Below are positions 25,068-31,852 of a stretch of 32,555 bases of DNA, piece by piece. Location: the IMG/VR virus record IMGVR_UViG_3300031772_000170, positions 1-32,555 of that record. The stretch is one strand, 5' to 3'. The DNA is from a virus. The notes under the pieces were generated by a model that did not search any database, was not told the origin of the DNA, and saw only the letters and a list, made by a program, of their open reading frames with translations. The stretch's first letter is position 1, and each line of letters starts with the position of its first letter. The translations under genes and the position numbers were made by a program.

Positions 25068-25781
25068 TTACCACTTTATATCAAAATTATAATTCTTTTT
25101 TGTAATCTCAGATACTTTTCTAAATACATCATCACATGGCCATTTCTTTTTACCTAAAGATATAGCATTCATAGGATGTGTTAAAATAAATAAAGGATCT
25201 TTTTCAGACAAGTAATCAATTAACTGTTCTGAAGTTCTTCCCATCAAAATATAACATAATCCAGGATTGTAGATTTTAAGGTAATCTAATACATATGCCA
25301 TCATTGGTCTCCATAATTCTATATGTGAATTTGGTTTGCCTATTGTAGTAGTAAGGGCACTATTTAGCATTAGAATACCTTGGTTACTCCATCTCTTTAA
25401 GTCTTTGTCATTAGAAATGCTCTCAGACTCATATACAGTATCATTAACAGCTTGTAATAAATATTCTAATGCTGGTAATGGTTTTTTTTCAAAAGCACAT
25501 GAGAAAGCAAGTCCATCAGCTTGTTCAATTCCATTGTAAGGATCTTGTCCAATTATCACTACTTTGAGTTCATCATATGGACATTCTTCAAATGCTCTAA
25601 ACACATACTTCATAAATGGAGTGAACCGTCTATCTTCCTGTGAATTTTTTATCAATGTCAATAAAATAGTATCAAACTCACTACTAAATATAAACCCTCT
25701 GAGAACTCTTGCCCATCCTGATTCAATTAGTTTTAAATTTAATTTTTCTTTTATTTCATTTATGTTTATATTTGTTGTCAT
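25068..25781 (-). CDS. ung: Uracil-DNA glycosylase, family 1
   Basis: 237 residues, near normal length. Motif A reads GQDPYNGIEQADGLAFS (catalytic Asp D80); the usual GQDPYH His is Asn here. WSNQGILMLNSALTT (131-145) is the conserved central block, and HPMNAIS (202-208) is the leucine-loop motif with its His H202 kept. The enzyme removes uracil from DNA, protecting against deamination or misincorporated dUMP. UNG is a common member of the crAss-like replication set, consistent with its place here next to the helicase block. It begins only 20 bases from the ATG of an oppositely oriented gene, so its promoter, if any, lies within that gene or far upstream. Confidence 0.92.
   Translation of the reverse strand: MTTNININEIKEKLNLKLIESGWARVLRGFIFSSEFDTILLTLIKNSQEDRRFTPFMKYVFRAFEECPYDELKVVIIGQDPYNGIEQADGLAFSCAFEKKPLPALEYLLQAVNDTVYESESISNDKDLKRWSNQGILMLNSALTTTIGKPNSHIELWRPMMAYVLDYLKIYNPGLCYILMGRTSEQLIDYLSEKDPLFILTHPMNAISLGKKKWPCDDVFRKVSEITKKNYNFDIKW
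25767..25774 (+). promoter_or_regulatory. Possible Bacteroidota-type -7 box (TATATTTG)
   Basis: TATATTTG matches the Bacteroidota -7 consensus TAnnTTTG and lies 27 bases before the ATG of the lone plus-strand gene. No clear TTG-type -33 box is present at the right distance, and such 8-mers occur by chance in AT-rich DNA, so support is weak. Confidence 0.25.
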
Positions 25782-25801
25782 ACTAATTAAAATTTTAAGC
25801 C

Positions 25802-26122
25802 ATGGCTATAAAAGTAAAAGAATTAAAAGATGATGCTCAAATCAGTGTCCCAGTAAACAAAGCATATTACTTTATGTTAAAGAATAACTTGTTTTACTTA
25901 TACAATCAAATTCAATCAGCTGGTGCAGAAGCTTGTGAAAAGTCATTTGAAACTATTAAAGCTGCAGATTACTCAAAGATGTCTCAAGTTGAGCAATCTT
26001 TTTACACTGTTACTTTAATGATAGCTGAAATTGAAAGACTTTCTGTAGAGCAAAATCTTTTTGATGAGAAAGAGGTACTTGAACCTACAGATGAAGGTTA
26101 TGTTGAACCTACGCTAAGTTAA
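25802..26122 (+). CDS. Lone plus-strand small protein inside the minus-strand block
   Basis: 106 residues, soluble, helical in the middle (NKAYYFMLKNNLFYLYNQI) with an acidic, Pro/Glu-rich tail. The ATG at 25802 is preceded by an AT leader. No long frame exists on the other strand here, which supports the plus-strand reading. It is divergent from UNG with a 20-base gap and convergent with the gene at 26109, overlapping it by 14 bases. A gene in this orientation could belong to the late transcription programme, like the plus-strand virion block, but I do not recognise the family and see no motif. Oddly placed; coding potential looks good. Confidence 0.75.
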   Translation: MAIKVKELKDDAQISVPVNKAYYFMLKNNLFYLYNQIQSAGAEACEKSFETIKAADYSKMSQVEQSFYTVTLMIAEIERLSVEQNLFDEKEVLEPTDEGYVEPTLS

Positions 26123-26495
26123 TATTATACTCTGCTCCTATTTCTATACATGCTTGAACAGCTTGGGATAACTCATCACTTGAACACTCAGCAAATGATT
26201 TGCACATCTCAAGCTTTTTACCTTCATCATTTACATCAAAGCATAATCCTGCTTGTGTTTTGACAAGTTTTTTCATTTCATCAAATGTATATCCTGATTC
26301 TTTTGCCATTTCTCTGATACATACATGTATTTTAGAGATTTGTGCATAAGATCCAGATTTACCTTGAATGCTAATAAACATTTCTAATTCCTCATCTTCT
26401 TCTACTAATTTTACAAATTCAGTATAAGCTAAACTTTCTTTTTCAGTTTTGTAGGTGAGTTTTCCATTTTTCTTAATAAATTTTGCGCTAAACAT
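26109..26495 (-). CDS. Hypothetical helical protein (128 aa)
   Basis: 128 residues. QISKIHVCIREMAKESGYTF and KSFAECSSDELSQAVQACIE form a pattern seen in small phage recombination or replication accessory proteins (R-E-x-A ... S-x-A-E-C-S-x-x-E-L), loosely like NinB-type proteins; I hold this weakly. There is a Lys-rich start and no membrane segment. The 3' end overlaps the convergent plus-strand gene by 14 bases. It lies upstream of UNG with respect to minus-strand transcription, separated by the opposing gene. Confidence 0.65.
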   Translation of the reverse strand: MFSAKFIKKNGKLTYKTEKESLAYTEFVKLVEEDEELEMFISIQGKSGSYAQISKIHVCIREMAKESGYTFDEMKKLVKTQAGLCFDVNDEGKKLEMCKSFAECSSDELSQAVQACIEIGAEYNINLA

Positions 26496-26514
26496 ATTGG
26501 TTTTGTTTTAAAGG

Positions 26515-26772
26515 TTATAATGGTATTTTACTCCATTTTTTAAATAAGTCAATGATTAATATTACATCTTCAATATCTGTCATAGCAACACCCCAAGAGT
26601 GCTCATATACTTTCCACTGATTATTATTTATTTCATCACTTCCATTTGATACTAATATTACATCAGAGTTTATTTCATATGAGTAATAGTAATAATCATT
26701 TTTGTCACCAGATTCTTCCTTAGTAACAATTACTTTATCAAATCCTGCTTCAATTAATTCTTGCTGCTTCAT
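26515..26772 (-). CDS. Small hypothetical protein (85 aa)
   Basis: 85 residues, acidic, with a DYYYYSYEI stretch and a C-terminal helix (IEDVILIIDLFKKWSK). The beta-then-helix layout suggests a compact alpha/beta fold. It starts at 26772, where the ATG overlaps the upstream stop (ATGA), so it is coupled to the 62-residue gene. No recognised family or motif. Confidence 0.6.
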   Translation of the reverse strand: MKQQELIEAGFDKVIVTKEESGDKNDYYYYSYEINSDVILVSNGSDEINNNQWKVYEHSWGVAMTDIEDVILIIDLFKKWSKIPL

Positions 26773-26957
26773 TTTTTTAATTTTTCTTCAATTATTTTAT
26801 CAATATAGTCTTCAGCCTCCATTGCTGTAGAAAATAGTATAATAAATCCATTTGGATCTTTACTGTATCTCCAAAAGCCAAAAAAGCCTTCTTTAGTTTG
26901 TATAAAATACCCACCATATGAGTACTGTGATTTTAATATTTTATATTTTGTCTTCAT
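26769..26957 (-). CDS. Small basic protein (62 aa)
   Basis: 62 residues from the ATG at 26957; the frame extends to a TTG at 26972, which I reject as start. The sequence MKTKYKILKSQYSYGGYFIQ is beta-rich and is followed by FGFWRYSKD and a C-terminal amphipathic helix (AMEAEDYIDKIIEEKLKK). Its stop overlaps the next ATG (ATGA). Similar short proteins are common in phage accessory regions. Function unknown. Confidence 0.6.
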   Translation of the reverse strand: MKTKYKILKSQYSYGGYFIQTKEGFFGFWRYSKDPNGFIILFSTAMEAEDYIDKIIEEKLKK

Positions 26958-26980
26958 ATTACTACTGACCAAGTTAATAA

Positions 26981-27196
26981 TTAATCTTCAGTTTCTTCAT
27001 TTTTGTAGAATCCTGTGCTTGCTTTTTCTTTTATGTATTCTCTGTGTAATTTTCTATAATTATGTTTTTTAATTATTATAGAATTATTTACAGGTGACTT
27101 CCTAATTATTTTTGCTTTTCTTAGCTTACTTGTTTTATTTGTCACCTTATAATTCATCCATTTATGCATTAACTCAATTCCGTATAAATCTTCCAT
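26981..27196 (-). CDS. Small very basic protein (71 aa)
   Basis: 71 residues from the ATG at 27196; an in-frame GTG at 27205 would overlap the micro-gene upstream and is less likely. It is extremely Lys/Arg-rich in the centre (TSKLRKAKIIRKSPVNNSII, then KKHNYRKLHREYIKEK), so nucleic-acid binding is plausible. There is no zinc ligand set or recognised fold. It lies one base after the stop of a 23-residue membrane peptide. Confidence 0.6.
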   Translation of the reverse strand: MEDLYGIELMHKWMNYKVTNKTSKLRKAKIIRKSPVNNSIIIKKHNYRKLHREYIKEKASTGFYKNEETED

Positions 27197-27197
27197 A

Positions 27198-27269
27198 TCA
27201 ATCACTATTTTTAATTTGATAATAAATAATACAAATTACTATAAGTATAATTACTAATACAGATCCCAT
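27198..27269 (-). CDS. 23-residue transmembrane peptide
   Basis: MGSVLVIILIVICIIYYQIK plus NSD: one transmembrane helix with a polar end. I list it because its stop is one base before the next ATG and it fills an otherwise empty gap. Nothing else is visible between 27270 and 27324. Very short; could be chance in AT-rich DNA. Confidence 0.4.
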   Translation of the reverse strand: MGSVLVIILIVICIIYYQIKNSD

Positions 27270-27324
27270 AATATTTGTTTTAAGTTTAAATTAGTAATAT
27301 CAAAGATACTACTTTATTATACAT

Positions 27325-27519
27325 TTAATGGTTTTTTTTCTGATCTATATAATCAATAATAAATCCTATAGCAACTATTAAATTCATACCACATGATGCA
27401 ATAATTTCTATAATATCTTCATAAACATTTACCATAAGATGTAAATGTCCAATTGTCCAAAATGGAATAGCCAAGTTTTGACTAATCCATACTGTAAGAT
27501 ATTTTAGAAAATGCTTCAT
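27325..27519 (-). CDS. Small membrane protein (64 aa)
   Basis: 64 residues. A hydrophobic N-terminal part (YLTVWISQNLAIPFWTIGHL) is followed by a second helix (IIASCGMNLIVAIGFIIDYI) and a charged end (DQKKNH), giving two likely transmembrane segments with the end in the cytoplasm. The ATG at 27519 overlaps the stop of the zinc-ribbon gene (ATGA). One of four tiny membrane proteins in 27.2-28.5 kb. No family recognised. Confidence 0.6.
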   Translation of the reverse strand: MKHFLKYLTVWISQNLAIPFWTIGHLHLMVNVYEDIIEIIASCGMNLIVAIGFIIDYIDQKKNH

Positions 27520-27686
27520 TTCTTTTCAAGTTTATTAACTGTCATACCAGCAAATACAATTTGTAATGTAACATCATCATTACATTTCTCACATCTATAA
27601 TTTGCTCTTGATCTTATATACCAACCTGCATTACAACATGCAGTTTTTACATCACTGATCTCCAGTTTCTTCTCTTTCTTCTTCAT
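27516..27686 (-). CDS. Small zinc-ribbon-like protein (56 aa)
   Basis: A gene coding for MKKKEKKLEISDVKTACCNA and 36 further residues. A CC pair at 17-18 and CEKC at 32-35 can form a zinc ribbon. The start is strongly basic. It is linked at both ends: it overlaps the upstream gene by 35 bases and its TGA overlaps the next ATG (ATGA). Zinc ribbons of this size bind nucleic acid or protein; the target is unknown. Confidence 0.6.
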   Translation of the reverse strand: MKKKEKKLEISDVKTACCNAGWYIRSRANYRCEKCNDDVTLQIVFAGMTVNKLEKK

Positions 27687-27795
27687 TTTCTCTTTTTTTA
27701 GCTATATAATCTCTAATTTCAACATCTAGTGGAATGTCATCCACATGTCCATACTGATTAATTAAATCAATATATATTTCTTTTATTCTTCCCAT
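27652..27795 (-). CDS. 47-residue acidic helical protein
   Basis: Codes for MGRIKEIYIDLINQYGHVDD followed by 27 residues ending in a charged, Glu-rich helix (KKRENEEEREETGDQ). The start follows the leader TTTAAAGTTATG and overlaps the end of the previous gene by 13 bases. Its 3' end overlaps the zinc-ribbon gene by 35 bases. Short proteins starting GRIKEIYIDL are, in my recollection, common in Bacteroidota phages. Function unknown. Confidence 0.55.
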   Translation of the reverse strand: MGRIKEIYIDLINQYGHVDDIPLDVEIRDYIAKKRENEEEREETGDQ

Positions 27796-28235
27796 AACTT
27801 TAAAGTTGATATGATTAATTTTTTAACTGCATCTTCAGGTTTATCAATATTTTTTGCTTGCATATAATTAGCAAGTATACTAAGATAATGATGTGATAAT
27901 GATACAGATACTACTGATTTTGTGTTATACTCTCTTATTTTTACATCAAAATCATCAAATAAACATGGATATTTAATAAGTAAGCTTTTAATATTTTTAA
28001 GAAAGCTTTTATCTTTTGTTAAAAATAACTCATATCCAGATCTTTTTGCGTGATTAATTGTAGATCTACTATTTAAATTAGTATGCATAACAATTTCTTC
28101 TTCCACCATTGAAAATTTATAATACAGTATAGCAATTAAGTAATTTCTTCTGTCAATTATATGTCTTTCTTTAGTTTTATGTTTAGTACAAAAATCTCTC
28201 AATTCTTGTATTACATCATCTTTAGTGTACTCCAT
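27783..28235 (-). CDS. DNA-binding protein: DnaA-IV-like HTH plus ribbon-helix-helix-like end
   Basis: 150 residues. Residues 26-75 recall DnaA domain IV: RRNYLIAILYYKFS, then NSRSTINHAKRSGYEL, in place of the DnaA signature (DHTTVxHA). Residues 108-146 (VVSVSLSHHYLSILANYM, then KPEDAVKKLI) look like a ribbon-helix-helix unit: a strand with alternating residues, then two helices. Two DNA-binding elements in one small protein suggest a regulator or an origin-binding protein. The gene lies in the accessory part, upstream of the replication cluster. No ATPase domain is present, so it is not DnaA itself. The two-domain reading is by eye. Confidence 0.55.
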   Translation of the reverse strand: MEYTKDDVIQELRDFCTKHKTKERHIIDRRNYLIAILYYKFSMVEEEIVMHTNLNSRSTINHAKRSGYELFLTKDKSFLKNIKSLLIKYPCLFDDFDVKIREYNTKSVVSVSLSHHYLSILANYMQAKNIDKPEDAVKKLIISTLKLWEE

Positions 28236-28240
28236 AATAT

Positions 28241-28414
28241 TTAAATAAAAAATGGAAACAAAAATCCTTTAATCTCAGATATAATTGGACCTACAAATAC
28301 AGTACTTAAGAACCCATGATGTTGAGACCATAAATACCAAAAATGCATGCTAAATAACTGAGTACAGGCTATATATATAAATAAGCTTGTAGCAAATACA
28401 TTTTCTTTTTTCAT
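28241..28414 (-). CDS. Small membrane protein (57 aa)
   Basis: 57 residues from the ATG at 28414; the longer frame to 28441 starts with TTG and overlaps the upstream micro-gene, so I reject it. Residues 8-23 (ATSLFIYIACTQLFSM) form one helix and FLSTVFVGPIISEIKGFLFP a second. Begins one base after the previous stop. No family recognised. Confidence 0.6.
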   Translation of the reverse strand: MKKENVFATSLFIYIACTQLFSMHFWYLWSQHHGFLSTVFVGPIISEIKGFLFPFFI

Positions 28415-28415
28415 A

Positions 28416-28508
28416 CTATTTCTTTTTAAATTGTTTACCAAATCTATATCCTACATAAAACCATAAGACAAAACCTATATGAATTATTAATAATGTTAGT
28501 GTAGTCAT
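28416..28508 (-). CDS. 30-residue membrane peptide
   Basis: MTTLTLLIIHIGFVLWFYVG followed by YRFGKQFKKK: one transmembrane helix with a basic cytoplasmic end, ending in TAG. It is one base from the next start and has an AT leader (AAATAATTATG). The positive-inside tail makes it look like a genuine small membrane protein of the kind found in phage early regions. Confidence 0.5.
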   Translation of the reverse strand: MTTLTLLIIHIGFVLWFYVGYRFGKQFKKK

Positions 28509-28519
28509 AATTATTTAAT

Positions 28520-28786
28520 TTAAACTAATGCAAAATCTTCTTCAAGAACCTCTTCTGCTTTCTCAGTCTTGCTTGTACTTACTACAGCAAATCTATTAGC
28601 ATTATAATATTCATAAGGAAAACATCCATTAAGGTTTATTTCTTCTAACTCATATCCATATGTGTTAGCTTGAATACCCATATTCATTACTCTCACCACT
28701 GTGTAGAATTGCTCTTCTACTGGCCATTGACTTAAAGGAATTTTATTGGGTTTATTTTTTGAGTTAATGCAAATAACCTTGATCAT
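28520..28786 (-). CDS. Small hypothetical protein (88 aa)
   Basis: 88 residues. The pattern MNMGIQANTYGYELEEINL ... FPYEYYNANRFAV recurs, in my recollection, in small uncharacterised proteins of Bacteroidota and their phages; it suggests a beta-barrel-like fold (SH3-type) with an acidic C-terminal tail (EKAEEVLEEDFALV). Two bases separate it from the ClpS-like gene upstream, so the two share a transcript. Function unknown. Confidence 0.65.
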   Translation of the reverse strand: MIKVICINSKNKPNKIPLSQWPVEEQFYTVVRVMNMGIQANTYGYELEEINLNGCFPYEYYNANRFAVVSTSKTEKAEEVLEEDFALV

Positions 28787-28788
28787 AC

Positions 28789-29037
28789 TTAATGAACTTG
28801 ACTTTCACCTATCTCTACATTTAATTCTAGATCAGATAATTGGTTATATATATCAAAAATGTCATTAAATACACCGGACATAATATCATATGAACCTTTA
28901 TTATCTACTATTACAGCACACTGCTCAGCTTGATCAGGTGAGTGCTTACATATTTTAATGAGACAAGCTATGATATATAAAAAATCATGGTTGTCATCAT
29001 TATACAATGTTATTTTATGTGTTTTTTCCAAAACCAT
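28789..29037 (-). CDS. clpS: ClpS-like adaptor protein
   Basis: 82 residues, the length of a minimal ClpS core. HKITLYNDDNHDFLYIIACL matches the ClpS start, with the NDD signature at 13-15, followed by KHSPDQAEQCAVIV and KGSYDI. ClpS binds the N-terminal domain of ClpA/ClpC and delivers proteins carrying destabilising N-terminal residues to the ClpP protease. The form QAEQC is typical of Bacteroidota ClpS. A key position is changed: the conserved His of VHxxG (H66 in E. coli), which contacts the substrate amino group, is Asp (D45 in VDNKG). The phage may use it to redirect or block host proteolysis. The fold assignment is good; activity is open. Confidence 0.85.
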   Translation of the reverse strand: MVLEKTHKITLYNDDNHDFLYIIACLIKICKHSPDQAEQCAVIVDNKGSYDIMSGVFNDIFDIYNQLSDLELNVEIGESQVH

Positions 29038-29053
29038 GTCTTTATATATTAAT

Positions 29054-29566
29054 TTACAAATTATTTTCTTCAGTTCCTACTATTATTGTGTTACCTACTT
29101 TATTCATAGAATCAACAATATCAGTAAAACCTTTACCATAAGGATCTATATAGTCTGTATAAGACTTAAAGTAACCTTTACTAGTTAATATTTCTATATT
29201 CTTAATCAATAAGCTCATTCTTGATTTATTATCAACTTCAAGCTGAATTAAATCCCATCTTGCTGATGCAATTTTAGCTAAAAATAAGTTTAATCTAGTA
29301 TTAAATTCATCTTTTATGTGAATTTTATGACTGTAATCATCAAAAATCTGTATCAGGGTCATTAAAGCATTAGCATCAGTATCACCAAATACACTCATTG
29401 GTTCTTTAATATACTCTTCAGACCATTCATGCCATTCAGATACATCTTTCTTTAATGCATATTTAAACTTCTTACTCTTTTTCATTTCATCAATATCATA
29501 AAGAGCACTAGATATCTTTACCAGTGCTCTTATGAATTTAACATTGTCTTGATCATATTCTGTCAT
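29054..29566 (-). CDS. Hypothetical helical protein (170 aa)
   Basis: 170 residues from the ATG at 29566; the frame extends to a GTG at 29572, less likely. Entirely helical and charged (VKFIRALVKISSALYDIDEM), with the aromatic EWHEWSEEYIK near residue 46 and FDDYSHKIHI in the middle. No membrane segment, catalytic motif or known family. It lies 7 bases after the SF2 helicase gene, suggesting a functional link with it, but this is positional. Confidence 0.65.
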   Translation of the reverse strand: MTEYDQDNVKFIRALVKISSALYDIDEMKKSKKFKYALKKDVSEWHEWSEEYIKEPMSVFGDTDANALMTLIQIFDDYSHKIHIKDEFNTRLNLFLAKIASARWDLIQLEVDNKSRMSLLIKNIEILTSKGYFKSYTDYIDPYGKGFTDIVDSMNKVGNTIIVGTEENNL

Positions 29567-29573
29567 AATCACT

Positions 29574-30674
29574 TCATAAACTAATATTATAATTTTTCCA
29601 TTCTATTTTATCCTGATCAAATCCTGATAATGCTTCAGTAACCCATTTTTGATCAATAGTATCTACATAACATAGTATATGAATAGTAGCTGTCTCATCA
29701 ACTGCAAGACGTAAACATCTTCCAATACGTTGTGAGGCCTTACGCTCATTACCATATGCATGTAGAATAATGCATTGTCTTAGTTCAGGAATATTAATAC
29801 CCTCACTTAACTGCAATACACATGATAGTTTAGTTATTTCACCTGACTTAAACATTTCTAGATTCTCATTAGACTCAAGATTATTACTATGATAGCTATT
29901 TACGCATAACACATCAGCCTGTTCTTGAGTATTAGCAAAAATAATAAATTTAGATTTTATATGATTTGATAATATCTTAGTATATTTTTCTTTACTTGGA
30001 AATTCCATCATTGCTTTCATTCTCATGATTCTAGCTATCTGTTGTTCTTTACCTGGTCTAGACATATCTATTCTATTACACCAGTACTGATAATTAGCTA
30101 CTTCAGTAGTAAAGAATTGATTATTCTTACTACCTGCTTTTACATTTTTATTGACGTTATCTAGTTTAATCTCATGTACAATGATTTTATAATCATTTAA
30201 GATATTATCATTAACAGCATCATCAGTAAGATATTCATAACATATAGGATAGAACTCTTGCATCATCTCACCTTTCTCACTATGTGTATTTTTAGGAGGA
30301 GTACCGGTTAATCCTAAGATTTTACCGGTATACTCATCCAAAAATGTTCTATGTGTAGGTAATAATGAGTGAGCCTCATCAAAGTATATCATATCATACT
30401 CTCTAGGATCAAGCTTATTCAAACTTAAATAAGTTGTGAATTTAACATTATCCATAAGATGTGACTTTTTAAACTTTATTGCTTCAGCTCTCCAAGATGT
30501 AAAGATACTTAACTTAGGTGCTACCACTAATACATTCATTAAAGGAGTTATGTTTTTCTCCATGTGTAATAGGGCTACTAAAGTCTTGCCAATACCTGTT
30601 GCTAATGATAATCCAGATCTTTTTTTCTTATCAGTAGCATCAAGTGCTAACTGTTGTATCTCTTCTCTTTTCAT
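29574..30674 (-). CDS. SF2 DEAD/DEAH-type helicase
   Basis: 366 residues, compact. Motif I is ATGIGKT (25-31), motif Ia VVAPKLSIFTSW, motif II DEAH (99-102), motif III LTGTP (122-126), and the C-terminal half has a motif V-like SEGINIPEL and motif VI QRIGRCLR. This is a complete SF2 helicase core (RAD25/UvsW/ResIII-like type) without extra domains. Phage enzymes of this class remodel branched DNA during replication, recombination or repair. It is preceded by the ParB-like gene (1-base gap). The helicase call is firm; UvsW-like branch migration is an inference. Confidence 0.9.
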   Translation of the reverse strand: MKREEIQQLALDATDKKKRSGLSLATGIGKTLVALLHMEKNITPLMNVLVVAPKLSIFTSWRAEAIKFKKSHLMDNVKFTTYLSLNKLDPREYDMIYFDEAHSLLPTHRTFLDEYTGKILGLTGTPPKNTHSEKGEMMQEFYPICYEYLTDDAVNDNILNDYKIIVHEIKLDNVNKNVKAGSKNNQFFTTEVANYQYWCNRIDMSRPGKEQQIARIMRMKAMMEFPSKEKYTKILSNHIKSKFIIFANTQEQADVLCVNSYHSNNLESNENLEMFKSGEITKLSCVLQLSEGINIPELRQCIILHAYGNERKASQRIGRCLRLAVDETATIHILCYVDTIDQKWVTEALSGFDQDKIEWKNYNISL

Positions 30675-30675
30675 A

Positions 30676-31422
30676 TTAAATTAAATTAAATACATTTTTT
30701 TGTATAAATTCATTAGCATGACCAGGATCTGACATAACTTTAATTGTCTTGATATGCTTATCAATATTCTTTAAAGTTTCTTTATGGTCATATGATCCAT
30801 ATGCTTGAATAAAGACATTTAAAAATTGTTTCTTAACCCATCTGTCAGCAGCACCAATTTTAATAAATAAATCACTAAAAGCTTTACACATTTCTTTAGC
30901 TTTTGGATTGTTAATTTTAAACTCTCCATTTTTAATTTTAGCACTTGAAGTTGCAATAGCATTATATGTGTTTGTATTATTACAAATTGATGCAATCATA
31001 AGAGCTTCTAAATTATATAAAGCCATGTATGATTGCAAAGTAAAATAATCAGGATTACAATATGAAAATGCATGAATATAATCTTTTAACAACCATGCTT
31101 TAGATGAATTATTATAACAAGCCATTGTTGAAACAAGATCTTCTTTGTTAATTATTTCAATATACTCATATCTTACTGGAATACTCTCTCTTCTACAAGC
31201 ATCTAATAAATGATCACCATCTATTACATATGTTAATTTTGATCCAGTAAAGAAATCTACTTTACAACAAATAACTTGTCTAGTGTTACCTTTTTTACGG
31301 ACACTTTCTACTAAATCTTGTGTATGTTTAGACCCTGTTGGTCTTTGCATTGGTAATCTGTTAAACATGTTATAATTTGTTGTAACAGCAATCTTAATAA
31401 AATCATTTTTACTTTGTTTCAT
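30676..31422 (-). CDS. ParB-like nuclease-domain protein
   Basis: 248 residues. Residues 67-85 read IDGDHLLDACRRESIPVRY, the ParB/Srx catalytic-fold signature (xDGxHRxxAxxxxGxxxxP) with His-Leu instead of His-Arg. The N-terminal part (QDLVESVRKKGN) fits the preceding ParB helix. The rest is helical and unlike the classical HTH of chromosomal ParB. Phage ParB-like proteins are variously DNA-binding, nuclease or CTP-linked; which applies cannot be read here. The ATG at 31422 follows a 37-base gap after the HNH gene, which may hold a regulatory site. It is 1 base ahead of the SF2 helicase gene. Confidence 0.72.
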   Translation of the reverse strand: MKQSKNDFIKIAVTTNYNMFNRLPMQRPTGSKHTQDLVESVRKKGNTRQVICCKVDFFTGSKLTYVIDGDHLLDACRRESIPVRYEYIEIINKEDLVSTMACYNNSSKAWLLKDYIHAFSYCNPDYFTLQSYMALYNLEALMIASICNNTNTYNAIATSSAKIKNGEFKINNPKAKEMCKAFSDLFIKIGAADRWVKKQFLNVFIQAYGSYDHKETLKNIDKHIKTIKVMSDPGHANEFIQKNVFNLI

Positions 31423-31459
31423 CTTTTTTAGTTTTAATTTCAGTTAATATTCTTTTCAT

Positions 31460-31852
31460 TTATTTTAACCATCCCATTATCCTAGCATCTGCTGGATTTT
31501 CATGAATATGGTTGTGGCAGTTACGACAAGTTACTAGCCAGGTACTCTGTATTAAATAAAATGCATCTCTATTAGAACCTGCATGTGTATGATGGATATC
31601 TGTACCCATATTAGTACATCCTCCAACTTTAATTTGACATAACGGAAACTTTTCCATATGCTTTGTCCTTAATTTAAGATACTCAACATCAAGTTTTTTT
31701 CTTTTTGCAGAAACTTGTGGTATCATCTTATGATCAGGATCTTTAGACTGGATCTTACCCCAGCAATTTTTACAATACTTATTTCCTTCATGTGCTTTCC
31801 AGATATACTGCTCAGATTCACAACCTGAACAGTATTTCTTTTTCTTTTCCAT
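31460..31852 (-). CDS. HNH endonuclease-like protein with zinc ribbon
   Basis: 130 residues. The N-terminal zinc ribbon is C8xxC11 and C27xxC30. A second metal site and HNH core follow: C72/C79, DIHHTH (H87, H88), then CRNCHNHIHENP (C109, C112, H113 and the downstream His). This is the usual layout of small phage HNH proteins such as the NinG/terminase-associated or repair-linked group. Its ATG overlaps the stop of the lipoprotein gene (TAATG at 31854-31850). It may act in recombination or on host DNA. Nuclease family firm, job unknown. Confidence 0.82.
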   Translation of the reverse strand: MEKKKKYCSGCESEQYIWKAHEGNKYCKNCWGKIQSKDPDHKMIPQVSAKRKKLDVEYLKLRTKHMEKFPLCQIKVGGCTNMGTDIHHTHAGSNRDAFYLIQSTWLVTCRNCHNHIHENPADARIMGWLK

